In this document: one piece after another, positions 35,325 through 43,231 of the stretch | How positions within the stretch are numbered: position 1 is the first letter of the stretch | Layout: each line of letters begins with the position of its first letter | From: Nocardia brasiliensis | GTDB lineage: Bacteria; Actinomycetota; Actinomycetes; Mycobacteriales; Mycobacteriaceae | Assembly (NCBI RefSeq): GCF_011801125.1 | Contig: NZ_CP046171.1 | Span: 6,572,001 to 6,636,000 of the forward strand | Length of the DNA: 64,000 bases | Reading direction: 5' to 3' | Translations under genes and position numbers: made by a program | Notes under the pieces: model-generated | Told to the model about the DNA's origin: nothing | The model's input: only the letters and a program-made list of their open reading frames with translations | The model's database searches: none

Positions 35325-35651
35325 ATGCTCACGTTACTGCTGTACGTGTTGATCGTCGGTCTGGTGGCCGCGGTGCTGTTCCTGCTCGCCAGCGCGGTGT
35401 TCGGCCGCGCCGAGGAACTGGGCCCGCTGCCGGAGGGCGCCACCGCAACCGTGCTGCCCGCCGAGGGCATCAGCGGGGCCGACGTCCGGTCCCTGCGCTT
35501 CCAGCAGGTGGTGCGCGGCTACAAGGCGGGCGAGGTGGACTGGGCGCTGGCCCGGCTCGCCGCCCGCATCGACGAACTGCAACACCAACTGGCCGAGGCG
35601 CAGGCCAACACCGGCCGGTGGCAGACCCCGGTCGCGCCCGAACCGAAATGA
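35325..35651 (+). CDS. Membrane-anchored DivIVA-like small protein
   Basis: 108 residues: one N-terminal membrane helix (LLLYVLIVGLVAAVLFLLASAVFG), then a DivIVA/GpsB-type short motif (DVRSLRFQQVVRGYKAGEVDWALARLAARIDELQHQL) predicted as a coiled coil. It corresponds to Rv1209 and may localise to the pole or septum. In M. tuberculosis it follows gpgS; here it follows mrp. It overlaps tagA by ATGA. Confidence 0.83.
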   Translation: MLTLLLYVLIVGLVAAVLFLLASAVFGRAEELGPLPEGATATVLPAEGISGADVRSLRFQQVVRGYKAGEVDWALARLAARIDELQHQLAEAQANTGRWQTPVAPEPK

Positions 35652-36259
35652 CCCGCCCCGCCGATCTGGCCCCGGCCGAGGACGACGGCCGCGTCCGGTG
35701 CGCCTGGCCGCTGCAGACCCGGCTCTACCGCGACTATCACGATTTCGAGTGGGGCAAGCCGCTGCACGGTGACGACGCGATGTTCGAGCGGATGTGCCTG
35801 GAGGCCTTCCAATCGGGGCTGTCCTGGATCACGATCCTGCGCAAGCGGCCCGCCTTCCGGGCGGCGTTCGCCGATTTCTCCATCGCCCGCGTCGCCGAGT
35901 TCGACGACGCGGATGTGGCCCGGCTGCTCGCCGACCCCGGCATCGTCCGCAACCGATCGAAGATCGACGCGGCGATCAGCAACGCCCGGGTTGCCAGGGA
36001 ACTCGATAACGGACTGGACAAGCTGCTGTGGTCGTTCGCGCCACCGCCGCGACCGCGCCCGGCGACGGCGGCCGACGTACCCGCCAGCACACCCGAATCC
36101 ATAGCTCTGGCAAAAGAATTGAAGCGGAGAGGGTTCCGTTTCGTCGGCCCGACCACGGCCTACGCACTCATGCAGGCGACCGGGATGGTAGACGATCACC
36201 TGGCCGATTGCTGGGTCGATAGCGAGGTGTCCGGCACAGGCCGACCGGTCACTTTTTGA
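35648..36259 (+). CDS. tagA: DNA-3-methyladenine glycosylase I
   Basis: A 203-residue base-excision repair enzyme removing 3-methyladenine. Motifs: RCAWP...YRDYHDFEWGKPLHGDDAMFERMCLEAFQSGLSW, ILRKRPAFRAAFADF and RGFRFVGPTTAYALMQATGMVDDHLADCW. The His and Cys of the Zn snap (near C-terminal HLADCW and N-terminal RCAWP) are visible. Start ATG 35648 overlaps the previous stop by 4 bases. It corresponds to Rv1210. Confidence 0.95.
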   Translation: MTRPADLAPAEDDGRVRCAWPLQTRLYRDYHDFEWGKPLHGDDAMFERMCLEAFQSGLSWITILRKRPAFRAAFADFSIARVAEFDDADVARLLADPGIVRNRSKIDAAISNARVARELDNGLDKLLWSFAPPPRPRPATAADVPASTPESIALAKELKRRGFRFVGPTTAYALMQATGMVDDHLADCWVDSEVSGTGRPVTF

Positions 36260-36307
36260 ACTCAGGTATCCGTCCACATCCGCGATAGGGAAGAATGGGA
36301 CGGGTGT

Positions 36308-36330
36308 AGCTCGCCAAATGCCGGCGAGCT
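36308..36330 (+). terminator. Small hairpin after tagA
   Basis: AGCTCGCC, loop AAATGCC, GGCGAGCT form a perfect 8-bp stem 49 bases after the tagA stop. It could be a weak terminator or part of the DUF3117 leader; there is no U-run. Confidence 0.4.
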
Positions 36331-36400
36331 CGCTGGTTGGTGACAACTGGAGTTCCAAGAAAGTGCGCAGCATATCGCGCAGATCTGGAGGGAGCAGAGG

Positions 36401-36568
36401 ATGGCGGCCATGAAGCCCCGTACCGGGGACGGTCCCCTCGAGGCAACCAAGGAAGGGCGTGGAATCGTCATGCGGGTTCCACTCGAGGGTGGCGGGCGTC
36501 TGGTCGTCGAACTCACGCCGGACGAGGCCGCGGCACTCGGCGACGAACTGAAGAGTGTCACCAGCTAA
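36401..36568 (+). CDS. DUF3117 small protein (Rv1211-like)
   Basis: A short 55-residue gene. The protein starts AAMKPRTGDGPLEATKEGRG and ends RLVVELTPDEAAALGDELKSVTS, a highly conserved actinobacterial protein of unknown function. GGAGGGAGCAGAGG precedes ATG 36401. It has been proposed to bind metal or calcium in mycobacteria, but the sequence has no obvious motif. The next gene starts inside its 3' end (GTG 36555), a 14-base overlap. Confidence 0.9.
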   Translation: MAAMKPRTGDGPLEATKEGRGIVMRVPLEGGGRLVVELTPDEAAALGDELKSVTS

Positions 36569-37406
36569 CCAGCAGGCACTCGATGAGGTGGCCGATCTGC
36601 TGGCCTGCCCGGAATGCGCGCTCGGCCTCGAGCCGCACGACCGGGCGCTGCGCTGCGGACACGGGCACAGTTTCGACATTGCCAAGCAGGGCTATGTCAG
36701 TCTGCTGACGGGCGCCTCGACCAAAATGACCGGCGACACCGCGACCATGCTGGACGCGCGTGCCGCCTTTCAGGGCGGGGGACATTTCGCTCCGATTGCT
36801 GCCGCGACCGCAGCGGCGATCGGGCCGCACGACCCTGCGTCCGGCACGGTGCTGGAGGTGGGCGCGGGCACCGGCTACTACCTGGCCGGAGCGCTCGACG
36901 CCATGCCTGCGGCCCGAGGTATCGCGCTGGACGTGGCCAAGCCCGCCGCGCGCCGCTGTGCGCGCGCCCACCCGCGGGCCGCGTCGGTGCTGGCCGATGC
37001 CTGGCGTGGACTACCGGTCCGCGACGGCACCCTGCGCGCGGTGCTGTCGGTCTTCGCGCCGCGCAACCCCGCCGAGGTCGCGCGGGTGCTCGCCGACCAC
37101 GGTGTGTTCGTCGTCGTCACGCCCACCGAGCGGCACCTCGGCGAGTTGATCGGACCGCTCGACATGATCCGCGTGGACCCGGACAAGGATCGCAAGCTCG
37201 ATGCCGCGATGTCGGGTCATTTCACCGTCGCCGATCGGGTGCCGATCGAGTACCCGATGAAGCTCGGCCACTCCGATATCGCGAATGTGGTCGGCATGGG
37301 CCCGTCCGCCCATCACGCGGCCGCGGAGCACGCCCGCATCGCCGCCCTCCCCGCCGCCATGGAGGTCACCGCCTCGGTCGTAGTCTCCGCGTACCACCGC
37401 GCATAA
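36555..37406 (+). CDS. RlmA-like 23S rRNA guanine-N1 methyltransferase
   Basis: 283 residues. An N-terminal zinc finger LLACPECALGL...ALRCGHGHSFDIAKQGYVSLL (Cys18, Cys21, Cys34, His38) is the hallmark of the RlmA family. A Rossmann SAM domain follows (VLEVGAGTGYYLAGAL, IALDVAKPAARRCARAHP, VLSVFAPRNPAEVARVL). Homologues methylate G745 or G748 of 23S rRNA, and the latter gives tylosin/mycinamycin resistance. Which base is modified cannot be read here. The GTG start overlaps the DUF3117 stop by 14 bases. Confidence 0.88.
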   Translation: MSPANQQALDEVADLLACPECALGLEPHDRALRCGHGHSFDIAKQGYVSLLTGASTKMTGDTATMLDARAAFQGGGHFAPIAAATAAAIGPHDPASGTVLEVGAGTGYYLAGALDAMPAARGIALDVAKPAARRCARAHPRAASVLADAWRGLPVRDGTLRAVLSVFAPRNPAEVARVLADHGVFVVVTPTERHLGELIGPLDMIRVDPDKDRKLDAAMSGHFTVADRVPIEYPMKLGHSDIANVVGMGPSAHHAAAEHARIAALPAAMEVTASVVVSAYHRA

Positions 37407-37554
37407 GCGCCGACCGGTTCAGCACCCCGACTCCCCCACACACCTGCCAGGTCCGGATACGCCCGGCACAGCCCGCGGATGGGCACACGAGGGCCGTTGG
37501 CACTGCCTTCGGTGGTGAGGGGCTTCGCCGAGCCAGTGGCCTGCCGTATCGGGT

Positions 37555-38781
37555 TCAGAGTTTGCGGACCTGGTCGTAGACCTGGACGGTGCGGGCCGCG
37601 ATATGGGACCAGTCGAATTCGGCGATCGCGCGGGCGCGACCCGCGGCGCCGAATTCCGCGGCCAGCACCGGGTCGCCCGCGACCTCGTTGATCGCGGTCG
37701 CCAAGGCCTGCTCGTAGGCCTCGGGCGCGGCCGGGTCGTAGTGCACCAGGCGTCCGGTCGTCCCGTCGGCGACCACCTCGGGGATGCCGCCGACATCGGA
37801 GGCGACCACCGCGGTCGCGCAGGCCATAGCCTCCAGGTTGACGATGCCGAGCGGCTCGTACACCGACGGGCAGACGAATACCGTGGCGGCGGCGAGGATC
37901 TGCCGGATCTGTTCGGTGGGCAGCATCTCGCGCACCCAGAACACGTTGCCGCGCCGCCGCTGCAACTCCTCGACCGCCGCGGCCGTCTCCTGCTCGAGTT
38001 CCTTGGTGTCCGGCGCGCCCGCGCACAAGACCAGCTGGATGTCCGGATCGAAATCGCGGGCCGCGGCGAGCAGGTGCCCGACGCCCTTCTGCCGGGTGAT
38101 CCGCCCGACGAACGCGACGATCGGCCGATCGGGTCGCACCCCGAGTACGGCGAGCACCGGCCGCGCGCCCGCCGCCACCGGGCCGGGATACCAGATGCCC
38201 GCGTCGATCCCGTTGTGCACCACGTGCACCCGATCGGGGTCGACGGACGGGTAGGCGTCGAGCACGTCGTGGCGCATGCCCGCGCTCACCGCGATGATCG
38301 CGTCCGCGTGCTCGACCGCGTTGCGTTCCGACCACGACGAGAGCCGGTAGCCGCCGCCGAGTTGTTCGGCCTTCCACGGCCTGCGCGGTTCGAGCGAGTG
38401 CGCGGTCAGCACGTGCGGGATGCCGTAGAGGGTGGCGGCCAGATGCCCGGCCAAGCCGCTGTACCAGGTGTGTGAGTGCACGACGTCCACCTGCCCGGCG
38501 GCGTCGGCCATCCGCAACTGCGCGGACATCATCTGCAACGCGGCGTTGGCGGCGTAGAGCTGCGGATCGGGCTGGTGCACCACGGCGTCGGTGCGCGCGA
38601 CACCCATGCAGTGCACGGTGACATCGCACAGTTGGCGCAACTGCGCGGTCAACTGCGTCACATGTACCCCGGCGCCGCCATACACCTCCGGCGGGTACTC
38701 ACGAGTCAGCATTGCGACCCGAAGCCGGTCCGGTGCGCCGGATTCCACGCTCGCCCGCCCGGTGTCCGTGCCGAAACTCAC
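37555..38781 (-). CDS. glgM: Alpha-1,4-glucosyltransferase / glycogen synthase
   Basis: About 408 residues, GT4 family. The N-terminal LRVAMLTREYPPEVYGGAGVHVTQL is the signature of the actinobacterial GlgM (Rv1212c), which makes maltose-1-phosphate from ADP-glucose and glucose-1-phosphate for alpha-glucan and MGLP synthesis. The GT-B nucleotide domain shows FVGRITRQKGVGHLL, EMLPTEQIRQILAAATVFVCPSVYEPLGIVNLEAMACATAV. GTG 38781 is the likely start; a start nearer LRVAML is possible. It is divergent from glgC, which supplies ADP-glucose. Confidence 0.92.
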   Translation of the reverse strand: MSFGTDTGRASVESGAPDRLRVAMLTREYPPEVYGGAGVHVTQLTAQLRQLCDVTVHCMGVARTDAVVHQPDPQLYAANAALQMMSAQLRMADAAGQVDVVHSHTWYSGLAGHLAATLYGIPHVLTAHSLEPRRPWKAEQLGGGYRLSSWSERNAVEHADAIIAVSAGMRHDVLDAYPSVDPDRVHVVHNGIDAGIWYPGPVAAGARPVLAVLGVRPDRPIVAFVGRITRQKGVGHLLAAARDFDPDIQLVLCAGAPDTKELEQETAAAVEELQRRRGNVFWVREMLPTEQIRQILAAATVFVCPSVYEPLGIVNLEAMACATAVVASDVGGIPEVVADGTTGRLVHYDPAAPEAYEQALATAINEVAGDPVLAAEFGAAGRARAIAEFDWSHIAARTVQVYDQVRKL

Positions 38782-38850
38782 CCGCTTCAAAGTAGACGTT
38801 CAACTCCGCAGGGGCCACTCACCCGCCGGTAACCCGGTAGTTTGGCAGGT

Positions 38851-40065
38851 GTGAGGAGCCAGCCGCACGTACTCGGGATCGTGCTCGCCGGTGGCGAGGG
38901 CAAGCGACTCTTTCCACTCACCGCGGACCGCGCGAAACCTGCGGTGCCCTTCGGTGGCGCGTATCGACTGATCGACTTCGTGCTCAGCAACCTGGTCAAC
39001 GCCGGTTTCCTGCGACTATGCGTGCTGACCCAGTACAAGTCGCATTCGCTGGACCGCCATATCTCCCAGACCTGGCGGTTGTCCGGGTTCGGCGGGGAGT
39101 ACATCACCCCGGTGCCCGCCCAGCAGCGGCTCGGGCCGCGCTGGTACACCGGCAGCGCCGACGCGATCATGCAGTCGCTCAACCTGATCTTCGACGAGGA
39201 CCCGGACTACATCGTGGTTTTCGGCGCCGACCACGTGTATCGGATGGACCCGGAACAGATGGTGGCCCACCACATCGAGTCCGGCGCCGGCGTCACCGTC
39301 GCGGGCATCCGGGTGCCGCGCAGCGAGGCGAGCGCGTTCGGCTGCATCGACTCCGACGAGTCCGGCCGGATCACCCAGTTCCTGGAGAAGCCCGCGCATC
39401 CGCCCGGCACGCCCGATGATCCCAATGTCACTTTCGCGTCGATGGGCAACTACGTCTTCACCACCAAGGTGCTGGTGGATTCGATCAAGGCCGATGCCGA
39501 CAACTCCGATTCCGATCACGACATGGGCGGCGACATCATTCCCTCGCTGGTCGCCGCGGGTCAGGCCGGGGTCTACGACTTCGCCGACAACGAGGTGCCC
39601 GGCGCGACCGAGCGCGACCGCGGCTACTGGCGCGACGTCGGCACCATCGACGCGTTCTACGACGCGCACATGGACCTGGTTTCGGTGCACCCGGTGTTCA
39701 ACCTCTACAACCGGCACTGGCCGATTCGCGGCGCCGCCGAGAACCTGCCGCCCGCCAAGTTCGCCCAGGGTGGGCTGGCCCAGGAGTGCATCGTCGGCGC
39801 GGGCAGCATCCTCTCGGCGGCCACCGTCCGCAATTCGGTGCTCAGCTCCAACGTGGTGGTCGACGACGGCGCCACGGTCGAGGGCAGCGTGCTGATGCCG
39901 GGCGTGCGCATCGGCCGTGGCGCGGTGGTCCGCCGAGCCATCCTGGACAAGAACGTCGTCGTCGGCGAGGGCGAGATCATCGGCGTGGATCTCGACCGCG
40001 ATCGCGACCGCTTCGCGGTCAGCAACGGCGGCGTGGTGACCGTGGGCAAAGGCGTCTGGGTCTGA
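38851..40065 (+). CDS. glgC: Glucose-1-phosphate adenylyltransferase
   Basis: 404 residues. [41 protein letters not shown] is the nucleotide-binding start. [32 protein letters not shown] and [24 protein letters not shown] follow, with a C-terminal left-handed beta-helix ([41 protein letters not shown]). It makes ADP-glucose. GTG 38851 ([10 protein letters not shown]) matches the mycobacterial N-terminus. The 69-base divergent region with glgM holds both promoters. Confidence 0.97.
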   Translation: MRSQPHVLGIVLAGGEGKRLFPLTADRAKPAVPFGGAYRLIDFVLSNLVNAGFLRLCVLTQYKSHSLDRHISQTWRLSGFGGEYITPVPAQQRLGPRWYTGSADAIMQSLNLIFDEDPDYIVVFGADHVYRMDPEQMVAHHIESGAGVTVAGIRVPRSEASAFGCIDSDESGRITQFLEKPAHPPGTPDDPNVTFASMGNYVFTTKVLVDSIKADADNSDSDHDMGGDIIPSLVAAGQAGVYDFADNEVPGATERDRGYWRDVGTIDAFYDAHMDLVSVHPVFNLYNRHWPIRGAAENLPPAKFAQGGLAQECIVGAGSILSAATVRNSVLSSNVVVDDGATVEGSVLMPGVRIGRGAVVRRAILDKNVVVGEGEIIGVDLDRDRDRFAVSNGGVVTVGKGVWV

Positions 40066-40083
40066 TCCCGCGCGGCCCGGCGT

Positions 40084-40302
40084 TCACCGCGGGACGGGGG
40101 TGGCCGGGCAGAACGGCGCGCAGGGCCCAGGGGTTCGGGGGACAGTGCTCTCGGCCGGGTCGCCGAAGTCGGCGGTGCTGACGAGATAGACCATCAGGAT
40201 CGCACCGAGCAGGACCAGGGCGAAGGCGATCGTCGCACCGCCCCAGTGGATCGGACGGCGGCCGTTCTCGTCGTTGTTGTAGTTCAGGATGTAGTAGATC
40301 AC
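40084..40302 (-). CDS. Small membrane protein with C-terminal GPCAPFC motif
   Basis: 72 residues from GTG 40302 (VIYYILNYNNDENGRRPIHWGG). One membrane helix (ATIAFALVLLGAILMVYLVSTADFG) is followed by an extracytoplasmic tail ending GPCAPFCPATPVPR. A related tail (GPCAPFCTAPAAPP) is present in the gene at 40741-40974. No family is recognised. The two cysteines could form a disulfide or be lipid/metal-modified. Confidence 0.65.
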   Translation of the reverse strand: MIYYILNYNNDENGRRPIHWGGATIAFALVLLGAILMVYLVSTADFGDPAESTVPRTPGPCAPFCPATPVPR

Positions 40303-40740
40303 TCGGGTGACACCTCTTCCGCAGGCCCGGAACAGGCAGTACCGGCGCGGGTACCGGTTCGTGCTGTGAGCAGCATGCGCCTCGGATCGCCGCGGCGCGG
40401 CCGTTTCGCGCACCTGGGCGCGACGACGCGGCCGGTGACCGGCCCACCCCTCCCGGGTCGGTCACCGACGGTGCCGAACGCCGACGGGCGCGTGCGTGCC
40501 CGACCTCCCTGCTCGAACACGAACACCCGAAGGCGAACCGGACATCGTACATCGGCAAGAAGCTTTCAGGACTGGTGATCCACGCCACAAATGGTCAGGC
40601 AATCCCCAGTGCGACAAGCGAATTCAAGACCGGACGGCGAGCGCCAGCGACGGGGCCTAGCTTGTGCCTCGTCTAGGGGTCGGCGCGTTTCGCGACTTCT
40701 CAGGCCGGCGAGAGGCGTGCCGAGGTTCGTGAACGCGGTG
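40303..40740. other. Gap between the two small membrane-protein genes
   Basis: No supported gene. Open frames here are GC-rich shadows. The 12-base sequence GAGCGCCAGCGA at 40639-40650 is also found in the 3' part of repeat copy A, but no full repeat is present. Confidence 0.4.
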
Positions 40741-40974
40741 CTACTGCCCGGGTGGCGCGGCCGGAGCCGTGCAGAAGGGCGCACAGGGCCCGGGCGGTGG
40801 CGTCACCTTCGTCGGCCCGGTGTCGAAATCGGCGTTGCTGACCACCACCATCACCAGGATCGCGGCAACGATCACGAAGCCGAAAATCAGCAGCGTCGGC
40901 CGCAGCCAACTGGACCGACGCTCGGTCACCACATGGCCGACATGGCCACCTTCGAAATATTCGTACCCACGCAT
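40741..40974 (-). CDS. Small membrane protein, paralogue with GPCAPFC motif
   Basis: 77 residues with a cytoplasmic N-terminus (MRGYEYFEGGHVGHVVTERRSSWLR), one membrane helix (PTLLIFGFVIVAAILVMVVVSNADFD) and a tail ending PPGPCAPFCTAPAAPPGQ. The VSNADFD/VSTADFG junction and the GPCAPFC tail are shared with the gene at 40084-40302, so they are paralogues. Function unknown. Confidence 0.7.
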   Translation of the reverse strand: MRGYEYFEGGHVGHVVTERRSSWLRPTLLIFGFVIVAAILVMVVVSNADFDTGPTKVTPPPGPCAPFCTAPAAPPGQ

Positions 40975-41091
40975 TGTCTACCTCCGCCGCCGGGCTGCGC
41001 TGGGTATACCCCGCGCGGGGCGGCGGAATCAGCGACCGCGAATCACGCGGTCACACAGCAACTGTCACGCTGTGCGTGCGATAGGGCGGCG

Positions 41092-41724
41092 CTAACCACG
41101 TGAGGCGCAGAGCAATCCGTCACCGACCGGAATCAGCACGCTGGTGAGTTCCGGGTCCTCGGCGATCGCGCGGGTCGCCGCGCGCACCGCCTGGGTGGCC
41201 GGATCACGTTGCGCCGCATCGGGTACCCGGCCGCCGAGCAGCGCGTTGTGCAGCAGGATGGCGCCGCCGGCCCGCAGCAGCCGCACCGCCTGACCTACGT
41301 ACTGCGGATGCTCGAGCGGTGCCGCGTCGATGAACACCAGATCGTAGGCGCCGTCGGCGAGGCGGGGCAGCACGTCGAGCGCACGGCCGTTGATCAGCCG
41401 GGTGCGCGCCGGCGGGATATCCGCGGCACGGAAGGCCTCCTTGGCCGCGCGCTGATGCTCCGGCTCGGAATCGATCGTGGTCAGCGTGCCGTCCTCGCGC
41501 ATGCCGTCGAGCAGCCACAGGCCGCTGATGCCCGCGCCGGTGCCGACCTCGACCACCGCTTTGGCCCCGAGCAACTGGGCGTACATGCTGAGCAGTGCGC
41601 CGACCGAGGGCGGCACCGGTACCGCACCGAGCTCGGTGGCCCGTTCACGCGCGCTGACGAGGATCTCGTCTTCCACGACGGATTCCTCCACGTAGGCGAG
41701 ATTTCGCTCCAAATTCGATGCCAC
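41092..41724 (-). CDS. SAM-dependent O-methyltransferase
   Basis: 210 residues of the class I O-methyltransferase 3 family, corresponding to Rv1220c beside sigE in M. tuberculosis. The SAM-binding motif is [20 protein letters not shown], then [18 protein letters not shown], and the metal-binding Asp in [17 protein letters not shown]. Substrates of this family include catechol-type or lipid hydroxyls. It is divergent from sigE over 299 bases. Confidence 0.92.
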   Translation of the reverse strand: MASNLERNLAYVEESVVEDEILVSARERATELGAVPVPPSVGALLSMYAQLLGAKAVVEVGTGAGISGLWLLDGMREDGTLTTIDSEPEHQRAAKEAFRAADIPPARTRLINGRALDVLPRLADGAYDLVFIDAAPLEHPQYVGQAVRLLRAGGAILLHNALLGGRVPDAAQRDPATQAVRAATRAIAEDPELTSVLIPVGDGLLCASRG

Positions 41725-41901
41725 GCCTATGAGGTTAGTGCTGGCCGCCGGTTATCGGCGTTCCGAACAACACGCCCCGCCGAGCAATCTGCGAGTCTGT
41801 TTTTTCTCAGGTAGCCCTCAGCATCTCCATACACAGGCCATATCAGGACAGGAAAGAGTAGGGGCAACGCAAGACCACCGACCGTATCGACGCGGGACGC
41901 G

Positions 41902-41928
41902 GGAACAACGACAGACAGCTTGTCGGTT
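41902..41928 (+). promoter_or_regulatory. Predicted ECF sigma promoter before sigE
   Basis: GGAAC (41902-41906), 19 bases, then GTT (41926-41928). This fits the GGAAC/GTT pattern of SigH/SigE-type promoters, about 95 bases before ATG 42024. M. tuberculosis sigE is known to have a SigH-dependent promoter. Confidence 0.55.
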
Positions 41929-42023
41929 GTATCCGTACGTAACGGCTCCGGGTCCGAAAGAGATTTCGGAGCGGAGCGAAGTTTCCGAGTTTACGGTCCC
42001 TAGTAGGAGGTAGCCCCATCCAC

Positions 42024-42680
42024 ATGGTCGATGCGGCGCGTGAGCACGCCACCCTGCCCGAGCAGATCCTGCCGATCGAGTCCGAGGCCGCCGAGGCCGC
42101 CGACCTGACCGGTACCGCTGCCTTCGACGCCACCGGTGACCGGTCGGCGATGCCGTCCTGGGACGAACTGGTCCGCGAGCACGCCGACCGCGTGTACCGC
42201 CTGGCTTACCGTCTCTCCGGCGACGCGCAGGACGCCGAGGATCTCACCCAGGAAACATTCATCCGGGTATTCCGTTCGCTGTCCAATTACCAGCCGGGCA
42301 CGTTCGAGGGCTGGCTGCATCGCATCACCACGAACCTGTTCCTGGACATGGTCCGCAGGCGCAATCGCATCCGGATGGAAGCGCTGCCCGAGGATTACGA
42401 TCGGGTGCCGTCCGAGGGCCCCGACCCGGAACAGGCCTACCACGACGCCCGACTCGATCCGGATCTGCAATCCGCCCTGGATTCGCTGGCCCCGGAATTC
42501 CGCGCCGCGGTGGTGCTCTGTGACATCGAGGGCCTGTCCTACGAGGAGATCGGCGCTACGCTCGGGGTGAAACTCGGCACCGTGCGCAGCCGGATTCACC
42601 GTGGGCGGCAGGCACTGCGCGACCACCTTGCGCATAATGGAAGTGAGCAGCGGCTCGCCGCTGAAGCGAATATCGGGTGA
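42024..42680 (+). CDS. sigE: ECF sigma factor SigE
   Basis: 218 residues. Region 2 ([69 protein letters not shown]) and region 4 ([32 protein letters not shown]) are well preserved. SigE directs envelope, heat and phosphate stress responses. An AGGAGG at 42005-42010 is 13 bases from ATG 42024, a longer spacing than usual, so the start could be slightly different. It is followed by rseA, htrA and tatB, as in mycobacteria. Confidence 0.96.
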   Translation: MVDAAREHATLPEQILPIESEAAEAADLTGTAAFDATGDRSAMPSWDELVREHADRVYRLAYRLSGDAQDAEDLTQETFIRVFRSLSNYQPGTFEGWLHRITTNLFLDMVRRRNRIRMEALPEDYDRVPSEGPDPEQAYHDARLDPDLQSALDSLAPEFRAAVVLCDIEGLSYEEIGATLGVKLGTVRSRIHRGRQALRDHLAHNGSEQRLAAEANIG

Positions 42681-42742
42681 GCCGGACAACGCCGGCATCG
42701 CCCTACGGATCGGATGATGTCGGTTGGAAGGGTGAACACCGA

Positions 42743-43144
42743 ATGAGTGGCGACTCCAGCACGCCCGGTCGTCGTCCGCCTCGTTTCCGTCCCACCGAGC
42801 ATCTGGCCAGCGAAGCGATCGCGGCCTATGTGGACGGCGAGCTGCGGATGAACGCCTATCTGCGTGCCGCCCAACATCTTTCCCAGTGCCCGGAATGCGC
42901 GGCCGAGGTGGACGCGCAGCAGCAGGCACGGATCGCCCTGCGCCAGTCCGGCCCGATCCAGTTGCCTACCGGCCTGCACGACAGCCTGAACCGTATTCCG
43001 CTGGCGGAATTGCCGGGCAGCGCGACGAATCAGCCGAATCAATCGCCCGGCGGTTCGCACGCGACGCCCCGCAACGAGGCAGTTTTCGGATTTCTCACCG
43101 ATTCGTTCACCGCGACCCGGTGGACCACGTGGTGGCGCAAGTAG
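42743..43144 (+). CDS. rseA: Anti-sigma-E factor RseA
   Basis: About 133 residues from ATG 42743. The central zinc-binding anti-sigma motif HLSQCPEC (His45, Cys49, Cys52) defines the ZAS class, preceded by EHLASEAIAAYVDGELRMNAYLRAAQ. It binds and inhibits SigE until stress or degradation frees it. An in-frame GTG at 42677 overlaps the sigE stop by GTGA and would add 22 residues. GGAAGG before 42743 and mycobacterial homology favour the shorter form. Repeat copy C lies between it and htrA. Confidence 0.92.
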   Translation: MSGDSSTPGRRPPRFRPTEHLASEAIAAYVDGELRMNAYLRAAQHLSQCPECAAEVDAQQQARIALRQSGPIQLPTGLHDSLNRIPLAELPGSATNQPNQSPGGSHATPRNEAVFGFLTDSFTATRWTTWWRK

Positions 43145-43154
43145 AGTTCCCCCC

Positions 43155-43231
43155 GTGACTGAGCGGAGCGAGGGAACCATTGGCACAGCACGCCTCGGCA
43201 CGACGCAGCCGAGCGTCAGCGAGGCGGGGTC
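43155..43231 (+). repeat. 77-bp start-codon repeat, copy C (26-residue leader ORF)
   Basis: The third copy, between rseA and htrA, reads GTG ACT GAG CGG AGC GAG GGA ... GTC AGC GAG for 26 codons (MTERSEGTIGTA...SVSEAGS). Its TGA overlaps GTG 43232 of htrA. GAGG is 7 bases before that GTG. CGTGACTGA repeats at 43154-43162 and 43231-43239. It starts 10 bases after the rseA stop and has no clear ribosome-binding site of its own. Confidence 0.72.

Noticed and set aside
40639..40650. Possible fourth copy of the 77-bp repeat
   Set aside because: Only the 12 bases GAGCGCCAGCGA match; there is no leader ORF, border repeat or adjacent start codon.
41955..41990. GAGCGGAGCGAAG before sigE as a repeat copy
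   Set aside because: Shares a short purine-rich motif with the 77-bp repeats but has no 26-codon frame or start-codon overlap; it looks like leader secondary structure.
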